From a virus: a DNA stretch of 64,000 bases. The notes beneath the pieces were generated by a model. That model did not search any database and was not told the origin of the DNA. It was given only the letters and a program-made list of their open reading frames with translations. The DNA lies in the IMG/VR virus record IMGVR_UViG_3300031603_000002, positions 1 through 64,000 of that record. One strand, written 5' to 3'. Positions 50,245 to 58,730 of the stretch are shown here, piece by piece (the first letter of the stretch is position 1; the number at the start of each line of letters is the position of its first letter). The position numbers and the translations under genes are program-made.

Positions 50245-51033
50245 ATGGCAGTTAATTTAGAAGCACTACGTAAGAAGTTGGCCCAATTGAATGGTGAGGG
50301 CTCTCGAAAGAATGCGTTCTGGCGACCTGAGAAGGGTAAGGAGTCCGTTGTACGACTCATCTCTTTTCCAGACAACGACGGACAACCGTTTAAAGAACTT
50401 TGGTTCTACTACAACATCGGAAGCAATCGCGGCCTGTTGTCACCGAACCAGTATGGTAAGCCTGACCCAATTCAGGAGCTAATCAACAAGCTACGTGCCC
50501 AGGACACAAAGGAAGGTTACGAGCTTTGCAAGAAGCTATACCCGAAAATGCGTTCATACGTCCCAGTCATCGTTCGTGGTGAAGAGGACAAGGGCGTTCG
50601 TTTGTGGGGCTTCGGAAAGCAGGTTTACCAGGACTTGATTACCACAATGCTTGATTCTGACTTTGGCGATATTACAGACCCGAAGAACGGATTTGACATC
50701 AAGGTCACCGTGACCCAGCCTGCTGGTCAGCAGTACGCGAAGACGACTCCTCGAGCTCGTCCAGTTCGCTCGCCGTTGAGTGAGGACAAGAAGCAAGCGA
50801 AGGAATGGCTCGACGCCATCCCGAACCTTGATGACCTGTTCACCTTGAAAAGCTACGATGAGTTGGAAAACATCATCAACGCGTGGTTGGAGAACCCAGA
50901 CGACGATGCGCCCTCGGCTCCTCGTCATTCCCCAAAGAAAGCCGACGAGTCAGAGGAAAAAGCAGGTGATGCTGCTAAGCCTTCGACGTTCCAAGAGTTG
51001 GACGACGCTTTCGCTGATTTAGACAAGATGTAA
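50245..51033 (+). CDS. 32: Single-stranded DNA-binding protein gp32
   Basis: A 262-residue gp32-type SSB that coats ssDNA in replication and recombination and recruits UvsX and gp41. The basic N-terminus L-R-K-K-L-A (about 7-12) corresponds to the cooperative-binding region. The OB core follows (F-W-R-P-E-K-G-K-E-S-V-V-R-L-I, F-K-E-L-W-F-Y-Y, R-L-W-G-F-G-K-Q-V-Y). The C-terminus is acidic (F-A-D-L-D-K-M), as needed for protein contacts. The Cys/His zinc ligands of T4 gp32 are absent. TTGGAGG start site. It ends in a strong terminator. Confidence 0.93.
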   Translation: MAVNLEALRKKLAQLNGEGSRKNAFWRPEKGKESVVRLISFPDNDGQPFKELWFYYNIGSNRGLLSPNQYGKPDPIQELINKLRAQDTKEGYELCKKLYPKMRSYVPVIVRGEEDKGVRLWGFGKQVYQDLITTMLDSDFGDITDPKNGFDIKVTVTQPAGQQYAKTTPRARPVRSPLSEDKKQAKEWLDAIPNLDDLFTLKSYDELENIINAWLENPDDDAPSAPRHSPKKADESEEKAGDAAKPSTFQELDDAFADLDKM

Positions 51034-51053
51034 ATGACTGTGTAAGGTCAGCG

Positions 51054-51097
51054 ACAAAGCGGGGACGGCATTTATTGTCATCCCCGCTTTGTTCTTT
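51054..51097 (+). terminator. Terminator after gp32
   Basis: A perfect 12-pair inverted repeat ACAAAGCGGGGA (51054-51065) and TCCCCGCTTTGT (51081-51092), with a 15-base loop, then TCTTT. Strong stem but short T-tract, so some read-through into uvsX is possible. Confidence 0.8.
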
Positions 51098-51136
51098 GGA
51101 GGTAAAAATACTAATATTACATACATGGAGAAAATT

Positions 51137-52390
51137 ATGGTAGTAAAAAAGAAAGTAACGCCAAGAAAGAAACCAGCGCCACGAAAAAAGAAAGTCGCTA
51201 AGAAAGACGAGTTGACCGAGGACTTTACAAAAGACCTGATTGCCTCGCTAAACAAAGAATTTGGTTCAAAGGTTGCGTATAATCTAGGCACCGAAATTTC
51301 TCCTACACATGTAAAGCGGTGGATTCCAACAGGATCACGCCAGATTGATTACATGGTCGCAAACCGCCGCCATGGCGGGCTTCCAGAAGGTCGTATTATC
51401 GAAATTTTCGGTCCGCCTTCGATCGGCAAGTCACACATCGCAACCCAGATTGCAAGGTCAACTCAAGAAATGGGCGGGCTGGCTGTATATATTGACACCG
51501 AGAACGCAACCTCAGTTGAGAATCTGGCAATGCTCGGTATCGATATTTCAAAACGATTCGTTTATGTTGACCAACACTGTACAGAAGACGTCTTGAAAAC
51601 CGCAGAGTCCACGATCTTGAAAGCGAAAGCTATGAAAAAAGACGTGCCGATTACAATAATCTGGGATTCTGTCGCAGCATGTTCCCCAAGGGAAGAACTT
51701 GACGGTGATTACGACAAAAACTCAATTGGACTTCAAGCAAGAGCTATCTCAAAGGGCATGCGCAAAATCACAGGTGTCATTGGAAGCCAAAATGTCCTCC
51801 TTGTTTGCCTGAATCAAACGAGAACGAAAATCGGTGTGATGTTTGGTGACCCAACGACGACTCCAGGTGGTGCCGCGATCCCATTCCATTCGTCAGTAAG
51901 GATCAGGCTCGGTGCCGGTCAACAAATCAAAGCCAAAAATGGAGATGTGATCGGCATCCACGTGTGGGCAAAGACAATCAAAAACAAGGTTGCCATGCCC
52001 TTCCGGAAAGTCAAATTCGAAATCCACTTTGGTAAGGGCATTTTTGAACATGAGCAGATTTTTGATGTGTTGCGGAAACACGGCCCTGAAGATATTGATG
52101 GGAAAACGATATCAGTCAGCGGAGCCGGCGCAAGCAAAGATTTCATTGTCACCGACACAGAAACCGGCGAAGTCCTTATCGAAAAGAAGTTCTACAAATC
52201 GAAATTCAACAAACTCCTAGATAGCGATGAATATGGTCCGTACCTCGCAGATTTGTTCGACAAGGTTTACGTGAAAACAATAGCGAACCCATATGACATG
52301 GAAATCGACGAGAACTCATATGAAGAGGTAAGTGCCTTAGCGGATGAGCTAGGAGCCATCGACGCCGATGTCCTAGAGGAAATTGCATAA
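51137..52390 (+). CDS. uvsX: UvsX/RecA-like recombinase
   Basis: A 417-residue RecA-family strand-exchange protein. I use the ATG at 51137, which has GGAGA eight bases upstream; the first 23 residues are very Lys/Arg rich. Walker A is G-P-P-S-I-G-K-S (about 92-99), Walker B I-T-I-I-W-D-S-V-A-A, and the RecA signature block is G-D-P-T-T-T-P-G-G-A-A-I-P-F. It fits the T4 role of UvsX, with gp32 upstream and RNase H downstream. The C-terminus is acidic. Starts two bases before the next gene. Confidence 0.93.
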   Translation: MVVKKKVTPRKKPAPRKKKVAKKDELTEDFTKDLIASLNKEFGSKVAYNLGTEISPTHVKRWIPTGSRQIDYMVANRRHGGLPEGRIIEIFGPPSIGKSHIATQIARSTQEMGGLAVYIDTENATSVENLAMLGIDISKRFVYVDQHCTEDVLKTAESTILKAKAMKKDVPITIIWDSVAACSPREELDGDYDKNSIGLQARAISKGMRKITGVIGSQNVLLVCLNQTRTKIGVMFGDPTTTPGGAAIPFHSSVRIRLGAGQQIKAKNGDVIGIHVWAKTIKNKVAMPFRKVKFEIHFGKGIFEHEQIFDVLRKHGPEDIDGKTISVSGAGASKDFIVTDTETGEVLIEKKFYKSKFNKLLDSDEYGPYLADLFDKVYVKTIANPYDMEIDENSYEEVSALADELGAIDADVLEEIA

Positions 52391-52391
52391 G

Positions 52392-53357
52392 ATGAATCAG
52401 CCTGCCCACCAAGATCGTCCAGTTTTGATTATCGACTTCATGAACATGTTCATCAGGCATTTCAAAGCCAACCCGTCAATGGCATCCACCGGAGAACCAG
52501 TCGGCGGAGTTATGGGCTTTCTTGGTGGTTTGGGACGGTTGTGCGAAACATACAATCCAAAAAAGGTAATCGTTGTTTTCGAGTCAGGCGGAAGCCAAAG
52601 AAAACGAGCAATTTCAGCGTCGTATAAGAACGGTCGAAAGGCACCGAAAATGAATCGGTACTACGGCGATGACATTCCAACGACACCTGAGAATTTTGCC
52701 ATGCAAGTTCTGTTTATTACCCGTGCATTGAAATGTTTGCCGGTGACACAGGTGTACGTCTCAGGCTGCGAAGCAGACGACGTTATAGGTTACCTAGGCC
52801 GGTACCATTTCAAGACGTCCAGGGTCATTCTGGTGTCTTCAGACAAGGATTTCTATCAGCTCATCGATGAACGAGTGCAACAATGGTCGCCCGGACAGAA
52901 AAAGTTGATTACAGAACAGGCTGTTATAGACAAGTTTGGTGTTTCTCCACAGAATTTTTGTTCAGCGAGGGTGTTCATCGGGGATCCGAGTGACAACGTT
53001 TCTGGTGTGAAAGGTGTAGGCTTCAAGAATATGGCAAAGTGGTTCCCGCAACTGGGTGGATCCGAGTTCATTAGTCATAACGATGTTGTTGATAGCGCCA
53101 TCGAATTGGCGAAAACAAAGGCAGCCAAAACGATTCATCGGATTGCTGAATCTAGAGATTTGGCGCTGAAAAACTGGAGACTGATTTACCTGGATACATC
53201 TCAACTATCAGGAGACCAGATTCAAAAGGTAAATCATCAGATTGAAAATGAGGGTGAGGGAAACAAGATGCAGTTGATGCGTCAGTTAATCCAATCGGGC
53301 ATGCAAAAATTTGATATTGATCGACACTTCGCCGCGATTATGTCAATTCGACGCTAG
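52392..53357 (+). CDS. rnh: RNase H / 5'-3' flap exonuclease (T4 rnh-like)
   Basis: A 321-residue FEN-superfamily nuclease that removes RNA primers and flaps. Metal-binding motifs are in order: L-I-I-D-F-M-N (Asp15), V-V-F-E-S-G-G-S-Q-R-K-R, S-G-C-E-A-D-D-V-I-G, V-S-S-D-K-D-F-Y-Q-L and the helix-hairpin region I-G-D-P-S-D-N-V-S-G-V-K-G-V-G. ATG one base after the uvsX stop; the earlier in-frame TTG is less likely. Its stop overlaps the stop of the convergent minus-strand MKIT gene in the palindrome CTAG. Confidence 0.92.
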   Translation: MNQPAHQDRPVLIIDFMNMFIRHFKANPSMASTGEPVGGVMGFLGGLGRLCETYNPKKVIVVFESGGSQRKRAISASYKNGRKAPKMNRYYGDDIPTTPENFAMQVLFITRALKCLPVTQVYVSGCEADDVIGYLGRYHFKTSRVILVSSDKDFYQLIDERVQQWSPGQKKLITEQAVIDKFGVSPQNFCSARVFIGDPSDNVSGVKGVGFKNMAKWFPQLGGSEFISHNDVVDSAIELAKTKAAKTIHRIAESRDLALKNWRLIYLDTSQLSGDQIQKVNHQIENEGEGNKMQLMRQLIQSGMQKFDIDRHFAAIMSIRR

Positions 53358-53686
53358 CCAGAATATTCTGTGCCCCATTCTTCAACAGCAGCCTGGACCC
53401 GCTGAACAGGGACGCCTTCATCTTCGGCGACTTGTTCAATTGCATACTTCTCAGCGTTATAACCAGGTGCACCGTAAGCAATGTATTCACCAACATATTG
53501 AGCGAGGTTAAAGTCAGAAGCCTTAGGTGGTCGACTCTGTTGTGGTCTCCGGCGTGGCGTTGAAGCCCCGGGAACCATACGTTGTTCACCATTGTGATCT
53601 GTGTACCAATCAAGCGTTGAATCTCGAATATCAGCCAGTCCGGCTTCACGAATGAGTTTTGTTAGTCGTTTTTTTGTAATTTTCAT
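53354..53686 (-). CDS. MKIT-leader protein (minus strand), downstream member
   Basis: A 110-residue protein starting M-K-I-T-K-K-R-L-T-K-L-I-R-E/A (Glu14, I-R-E/A, identical to the predicted gp23 site). The payload has a Pro/Arg-rich stretch (T-P-R-R-R-P-Q-Q-S-R-P-P-K) and a helical end (Y-A-I-E-Q-V-A-E-D-E-G-V, V-Q-A-A-V-E-E-W). Its start overlaps the stop of the upstream minus-strand MKIT gene by four bases. The pair lies inside a plus-strand replication block, suggesting a mobile late cassette. Confidence 0.72.
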   Translation of the reverse strand: MKITKKRLTKLIREAGLADIRDSTLDWYTDHNGEQRMVPGASTPRRRPQQSRPPKASDFNLAQYVGEYIAYGAPGYNAEKYAIEQVAEDEGVPVQRVQAAVEEWGTEYSG

Positions 53687-53985
53687 TCTGTCCCGCTTAT
53701 TAGGTCACGCGTGTTGACTGTAAAGAGTCTGTCTCTACGAAGGTCATACACTTCTGTTCGCGATCCATCATCGCTTGTGCGTCCCACTTCAATTTCAGTT
53801 CCTGCGAGCAGCCACGCTGTTCGTCCTGATGAGCGATTTTGCAGTCCGCCCTGGTTGAGCCATAAAACATCACCGGTCAGGACTTCGCGACTACCAGGCC
53901 CTAGACCGTAATCTTCGAGCTCTGATTGGTGCAAATCAGCATATTCTCGAATGAGCCTTGTCAGGCCATTTTTTGTCATTTTCAT
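53683..53985 (-). CDS. MKIT-like-leader protein (minus strand), upstream member
   Basis: A 100-residue protein beginning M-K-M-T-K-N-G-L-T-R-L-I-R-E/Y (Glu14). The payload is predicted beta-rich (T-G-D-V-L-W-L, T-A-W-L-L-A-G-T-E-I-E-V, T-E-V-Y-D-L, R-L-F-T-V), possibly an SH3-like barrel. AAAGGAT upstream and a minus-strand late motif 23 bases before the ATG. Coupled to the next gene by ATGA overlap. Function unknown. Confidence 0.7.
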   Translation of the reverse strand: MKMTKNGLTRLIREYADLHQSELEDYGLGPGSREVLTGDVLWLNQGGLQNRSSGRTAWLLAGTEIEVGRTSDDGSRTEVYDLRRDRLFTVNTRDLISGTE

Positions 53986-54007
53986 AGGTTATCCTTTTCT
54001 TCTTTCT

Positions 54008-54015
54008 ATAAATAT
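54008..54015 (-). promoter_or_regulatory. Putative late promoter motif (minus strand)
   Basis: It reads ATATTTAT on the minus strand, 22 bases before the MKIT gene at 53985. It shows that the octamer follows gene direction and not genome direction. Confidence 0.5.
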
Positions 54016-54116
54016 CTGCACAACACACCAGCGAAAATAAACATGTAAATACGGGTTTGCTTTCCTATTATTTATGCATACGAACGTGTCGGAGTTAGGC
54101 ACCAAAGAGGCAATAA

Positions 54117-55562
54117 GTGGCGGAATCGAAAAACAACTTCATGCAGAACATCATCGACAACGCAAACAATGTACCATATTTTGCCCAACATGGAAAATCA
54201 TTTCAAGAGAAAATCTTTCAGGGCCTAATTTTTGACATTCCATGGGCATCTCAAATGGTTGAGGTCATGCGCCCGAACTTTTTTGATGTTGAGTATCTCC
54301 AGTTTCTAACTGAAAAATACTTCATGTATCACCAGAAATACAAGTGCTTTCCGACATTGGGTTTACTCGTCAACGTCATCCGCGATGAGTTGTCCGACGG
54401 CGAAGATGACATTCTACGTGACCAAATTATCGAGTTCTTGCTTCGTGTCAAGGCCAACCGCAACCCAGGAGACATCGCTTACGTCAAAGATAAATCGCTA
54501 GACTTCTGTAAGCGACAAGCATTCAAGGCTGCGTTGGAAAAGTCTGTCACGTTGATTGAGGGCGATGGGTTCGAAGAAGTCATGGTGTTGATGAAGGACG
54601 CTATTTCGTTGGGAATGCCTCACACAGTCGGCCATGATTTTTTTGAAGATATCGAAGCGAGGTTTCTGAAAATAAACAGAAACGCTATCCCAACAGGATT
54701 TCCAATCCTAGATGCGAAGGACATACTCAGCGGTGGTCTCGGAAGAGGCGAAATTGGAATTATCGTTGCCAACACAGGCGTGGGAAAATCACATTGGCTT
54801 GTTGCATTGGGCGCAAATGCAATGCGTGCGAAAAAGAATGTACTGCATTATACATTCGAACTGTCAGAAACTAAAGTCGGAATCAGATATGACAGCAATT
54901 TATGCGGAATACCTTCAAATGATGTACAGGACAATATTGAATTAGTCAAGGGTGTATACGACAAAAAGGGTCTCGGACGACTAATCATCAAAGAGTACCC
55001 GACAGGAAGCGCGACAGTTCAAACGTTGCGCAACCACATCGAAAAACTCGCGATGAAAGGCTTCAAACCTGACATCGTCCTCGTAGACTATGCTGACATC
55101 ATGCGGTCAGACAGGAAATCGAGCGAGCTTCGACATGAGCTAAAATTCATTTATGAAGAACTAAGAAACCTTGCCATGGAATTAGACATTCCAGTTTGGA
55201 CAGCATCACAAGCGAACAAAGACAGCGCGCAATCGGACGTCGTAGGCCTCGAAAACATGTCAGAGGCATATGGCAAAGCCATGGTTGCAGACGTTGTCAT
55301 AAGCATATCAAGAAAAGCAGCCGAAAAAGATCTCGGCGTTGGGCGTCTTTTCATTGCAAAAAACAGAGCAGGAAGAGATGGCATACTTTTTCCAATCTCA
55401 ATTGACACAGCAATGTCAATGTTTGAAATACTTGATGACAAGTCTTTAACATTGTCAGAAACAATAAGACAATCAGACAGCAGCGCAAAAGCAACACTAA
55501 TGGATGCGTGGAAAAAAGTAAAAAGTGACGGCGAGCCGTGGAAGACAGAAGGAGTGAATTGA
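54117..55562 (+). CDS. 41: Replicative helicase gp41 (DnaB-like)
   Basis: A 481-residue hexameric helicase with a GTG start. The C-terminal RecA-type domain has Walker A A-N-T-G-V-G-K-S (about 218-225), the H1a-like Y-T-F-E-L-S, Walker B I-V-L-V-D-Y-A-D-I (about 320-328), W-T-A-S-Q-A-N and a final arginine finger region I-A-K-N-R-A-G-R-D-G. The N-terminal 180 residues are the helical primase-interacting part. Drives the fork with gp32 and a primase that must lie outside the window. Confidence 0.93.
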   Translation: MAESKNNFMQNIIDNANNVPYFAQHGKSFQEKIFQGLIFDIPWASQMVEVMRPNFFDVEYLQFLTEKYFMYHQKYKCFPTLGLLVNVIRDELSDGEDDILRDQIIEFLLRVKANRNPGDIAYVKDKSLDFCKRQAFKAALEKSVTLIEGDGFEEVMVLMKDAISLGMPHTVGHDFFEDIEARFLKINRNAIPTGFPILDAKDILSGGLGRGEIGIIVANTGVGKSHWLVALGANAMRAKKNVLHYTFELSETKVGIRYDSNLCGIPSNDVQDNIELVKGVYDKKGLGRLIIKEYPTGSATVQTLRNHIEKLAMKGFKPDIVLVDYADIMRSDRKSSELRHELKFIYEELRNLAMELDIPVWTASQANKDSAQSDVVGLENMSEAYGKAMVADVVISISRKAAEKDLGVGRLFIAKNRAGRDGILFPISIDTAMSMFEILDDKSLTLSETIRQSDSSAKATLMDAWKKVKSDGEPWKTEGVN

Positions 55563-55564
55563 TA

Positions 55565-58030
55565 ATGTATACGAAAGAGGAGGTGTTAGCAGCATCACGA
55601 AAATATTTCAGCGGTGATGAGCTTGCTGCAACGGTCTTTACGACCAAATATGCGCTGACAGACAAATATGGTGCCATCTGGGAAAACACGCCAGATGGTA
55701 TGCATCAACGATTAGCAAAAGAATTCGCAAGAATCGAAAGAAAATATCCCAACCCAATGAATGAATCTGAAATATTCAGGTTGCTTTCATCATGGGAGGT
55801 TGTTCCACAAGGTTCACCGATGTCAGGCATTGGAAACGACCACCAGCTCCAGTCACTTTCAAACTGTTTCGTCATTGGTGCTCCAGAGGATTCATACGCA
55901 GGCATTCTCCACACAGATCAGCAGCAAGTCCAGATAATGAAGCGTCGTGGGGGCGTTGGGTTTGACATTTCAAACCTTCGACCGAAGGGAATGGTTACAT
56001 CCAATGCAGCCAGGACAACGGACGGTCTTGCAATCTTCATGGAACGCTTCTCCAACTCGACAAGAGAAGTTGCTCAAGGAGGGCGGCGTGGTGCACTGAT
56101 GATTTCAATCGATATTCGCCACCCTGAGATCGAAACATTCATCAACATTAAGCGAAACCTCGATAAAGTCACCGGCGCCAATATTTCAATTCGCCTAACA
56201 GATGAGTTCATGCTGGCAGCAGCCAGCAACAAGAATTACACACAACAATGGCCAGTAGACTCAGCTAATCCTGAATGTGCAAAATCTGTCAGCGCCCGAA
56301 AAATCTGGGACATGATTATTGATTCGGCATGGACAATGGCTGAGCCGGGTGTTCTGTTCTGGGACAACGTAATTAAGAGCTCAATTCCAGATTGCTACGC
56401 CGACTTGGGTTTCAAAACAGAATCATGCAACCCGTGTGCGGAGCTGGTTCTTTGTCGAGATGATAGTTGCAGATTGTTGCTCATCAACCTCGCCAAGTTC
56501 ATCAAGGGCGCATTCACCGGTAATGCTCGCTTCGAGTGGGACCGTTTTTCAAAGGTGGTCCAGCAATCGCAACGTCTCATGGACGACCTGATTGATTTGG
56601 AGATTGAAAGCGTTGACAAAATCATCGCCAAAATCAAGGCTGATCCAGAGGATGAAAGTGTCAAGGCTATTGAGTTAGATTTGTGGGAGCGAATCAAGAA
56701 GAAGGCACTCCTGGGACGAAGAACAGGATTGGGTGTCACCGCAGTTGGTGACGCTGTTGCAATGCTGGGCGTGAAATACGGATCCAACAAATCGATCAAG
56801 GTCATCGGGGAAATCTACAAGGCACTTGGTGTTAATGCTCACATCTCATCATGCAAGCTGGCCAAAGAGCGTGGCGCATTTCCGATTTTCGATGCAGCAC
56901 GTGAAACAGATCTTCCGTACTTGGTACGACTATTGGCTTCAAACAAAGAGCTTGCCAGCTTGTACAAGAAATATGGTCGCAGAAATATTGCGTTGACAAC
57001 AACAGCGCCGGCGGGTTCTGTTTCGACAATGACACAGACAACTTCAGGGATCGAGCCGGTCTTCATGCTCAAGTACCGCCGCCGAAGGAAAATCACCCAT
57101 GGGGAGAATCTCAAGGCTGATTTTGTTGATGCGATGGGTGATGAGTGGGTCGAGTACGATGTTTACCATCACATGCTTAAAAAGTGGATGGATGTGACAG
57201 GTGACGACAACATCGAGAACTCACCGTATTGGGGCGCAACGGCTCCTGAGTTGGATTGGGTACAACGTGTGAAAATCCAAGCAGAGGCCCAGAAGTGGGT
57301 TGACCATGGAATTTCGTCGACGTGCAATCTACCAGCAGACGTTTCAAAGGAAACAGTTCGCAAGATTTACGAGGCTGCCTGGAAATCAGGATGTAAGGGT
57401 TTCACTGTTTATCGAGATGGTTGCCGAACGGGTGTGTTGGTTTCTGCAGATGATAAGAACGATAGTGCACACAAGGACGACTTTTTCCCAGCGGTCAGCG
57501 CCCCGAAACGCCCTGACTCGCTTGAATGTGAGATTCGTCACGCATCGATCAAAGGAGAAAAGTGGGTGATTCTTGTTGGGATGTACAAAGGTCGTCCCTA
57601 CGAGTTGATGGCAGGACTTAGTTCCTCAATTGAGATCCCTGGAAAGTATAAGACCGGTCAAATCATCAAGCGCCCACGAAAGACAAAGAACAGCATTTAC
57701 GATTTAAGCTTCGGTGAGGAAGGTTCACAGATTGTTATCAAGGACATTGTGAAAATGTTTGATAATCCGTTGCACGCGGCATTTACTAGAACGATCTCAT
57801 TGGCCCTCAGGCATGGGGCGGATGTTAAATATATTGTTGAACAATTGAATAAATCAGGCGAAATTGATTTCACGAGTTTCAACAAGGTCGTATCAAGAAT
57901 CCTAAAGAAATATATCCAGGACGGCGAGGTCGTGAGCGGTTCAAAGGAGTGCGATGCCTGCGGTGACAATGCTCTGGTGTATCAGGAAGGCTGCGTGACA
58001 TGTTCATCTTGCGGAAACTCAAAATGTTGA
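55565..58030 (+). CDS. nrdJ: Class II (adenosylcobalamin-dependent) ribonucleotide reductase NrdJ
   Basis: An 821-residue reductase producing dNTPs; start ATG with AGGAG upstream, two bases after gp41. Markers of the RNR barrel: the finger loop with E-S-C-N-P-C-A-E (about 283-290), the substrate Ser/Cys region S-L-S-N-C-F-V-I-G, and P-A-G-S-V-S-T-M-T-Q-T-T-S-G-I-E-P. The class II features are an R-R-G-G-V-G-F-D-I-S-N segment, a TSCPD-like domain near 650-720 and a terminal zinc ribbon (C-D-A-C, C-x-x-C-S-S-C-G) in place of an NrdB partner gene, which is absent here. It needs B12 supplied by the host. No intein is present. Confidence 0.92.
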   Translation: MYTKEEVLAASRKYFSGDELAATVFTTKYALTDKYGAIWENTPDGMHQRLAKEFARIERKYPNPMNESEIFRLLSSWEVVPQGSPMSGIGNDHQLQSLSNCFVIGAPEDSYAGILHTDQQQVQIMKRRGGVGFDISNLRPKGMVTSNAARTTDGLAIFMERFSNSTREVAQGGRRGALMISIDIRHPEIETFINIKRNLDKVTGANISIRLTDEFMLAAASNKNYTQQWPVDSANPECAKSVSARKIWDMIIDSAWTMAEPGVLFWDNVIKSSIPDCYADLGFKTESCNPCAELVLCRDDSCRLLLINLAKFIKGAFTGNARFEWDRFSKVVQQSQRLMDDLIDLEIESVDKIIAKIKADPEDESVKAIELDLWERIKKKALLGRRTGLGVTAVGDAVAMLGVKYGSNKSIKVIGEIYKALGVNAHISSCKLAKERGAFPIFDAARETDLPYLVRLLASNKELASLYKKYGRRNIALTTTAPAGSVSTMTQTTSGIEPVFMLKYRRRRKITHGENLKADFVDAMGDEWVEYDVYHHMLKKWMDVTGDDNIENSPYWGATAPELDWVQRVKIQAEAQKWVDHGISSTCNLPADVSKETVRKIYEAAWKSGCKGFTVYRDGCRTGVLVSADDKNDSAHKDDFFPAVSAPKRPDSLECEIRHASIKGEKWVILVGMYKGRPYELMAGLSSSIEIPGKYKTGQIIKRPRKTKNSIYDLSFGEEGSQIVIKDIVKMFDNPLHAAFTRTISLALRHGADVKYIVEQLNKSGEIDFTSFNKVVSRILKKYIQDGEVVSGSKECDACGDNALVYQEGCVTCSSCGNSKC

Positions 58031-58085
58031 GTATATTTTTGTATACATATTGCTAAAGAAACAATGAACGAAGAGAAATCATTGC

Positions 58086-58730
58086 ATGAGAAATAGAAAC
58101 AACGACCCAACGTTCAAAAAAATCCTGAACACGATGCTCAATCATACAGAAGAAGTCGTCCGGAATACAGCGAAATACATTAGAAAACGGGGCACGCCCG
58201 TGTATGTCGTCGGTGAAGATGTCACCCCTGAGATCCCATACATCATTAATGGGATCAAATCCGCATACCAACTAACATACAAAGATTTGATTCCGTTTTC
58301 TGGTGCGACGCTGTGCAATGAAATATTTCTATCTAAAGCGCTGTTTCACCAAAACGACAGCTTCAAAGTGGAAGATTTGAAACATGTGATCTGCGACGAC
58401 GGCTATAAAATAGATCCTGTTATCGAGCTACAAACGATTGCAGTAATCGTCCACGAGGTAAACCACATAATAAACAGACAATATGTCACAGGCTCTCACT
58501 TCACACCAACATTTGAAGATTACGTTGTGTCTTTCGATGCAAAATCAAAATATGAACAGGCTCAACTCAGGGCAAAAGACGAATATCACGCATACTCTTC
58601 AGCACAGGGTGTACTTTACGGGATGTCAGACAACAACATCAAAAAAACAATCCGTCGGGAAGCCCTTTGGGGGTGTGCAATTGATGAATCAAGTTTTGCC
58701 TTTGACTGGAACACAACAAATGAACGATAA
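58086..58730 (+). CDS. Putative zincin-like metalloprotease (HEVNH)
   Basis: A 214-residue protein with the zinc-protease motif V-H-E-V-N-H (123-127) inside a helix, I-A-V-I-V-H-E-V-N-H-I-I-N. A later acidic helix (R-A-K-D-E-Y-H-A-Y) may supply the third ligand. The HExxH match with good hydrophobic surroundings is suggestive but short; it could be structural. It follows NrdJ by 55 bases that contain an AT-rich TATACA stretch. It overlaps the next small gene by 11 bases. Substrate unknown. Confidence 0.55.
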   Translation: MRNRNNDPTFKKILNTMLNHTEEVVRNTAKYIRKRGTPVYVVGEDVTPEIPYIINGIKSAYQLTYKDLIPFSGATLCNEIFLSKALFHQNDSFKVEDLKHVICDDGYKIDPVIELQTIAVIVHEVNHIINRQYVTGSHFTPTFEDYVVSFDAKSKYEQAQLRAKDEYHAYSSAQGVLYGMSDNNIKKTIRREALWGCAIDESSFAFDWNTTNER

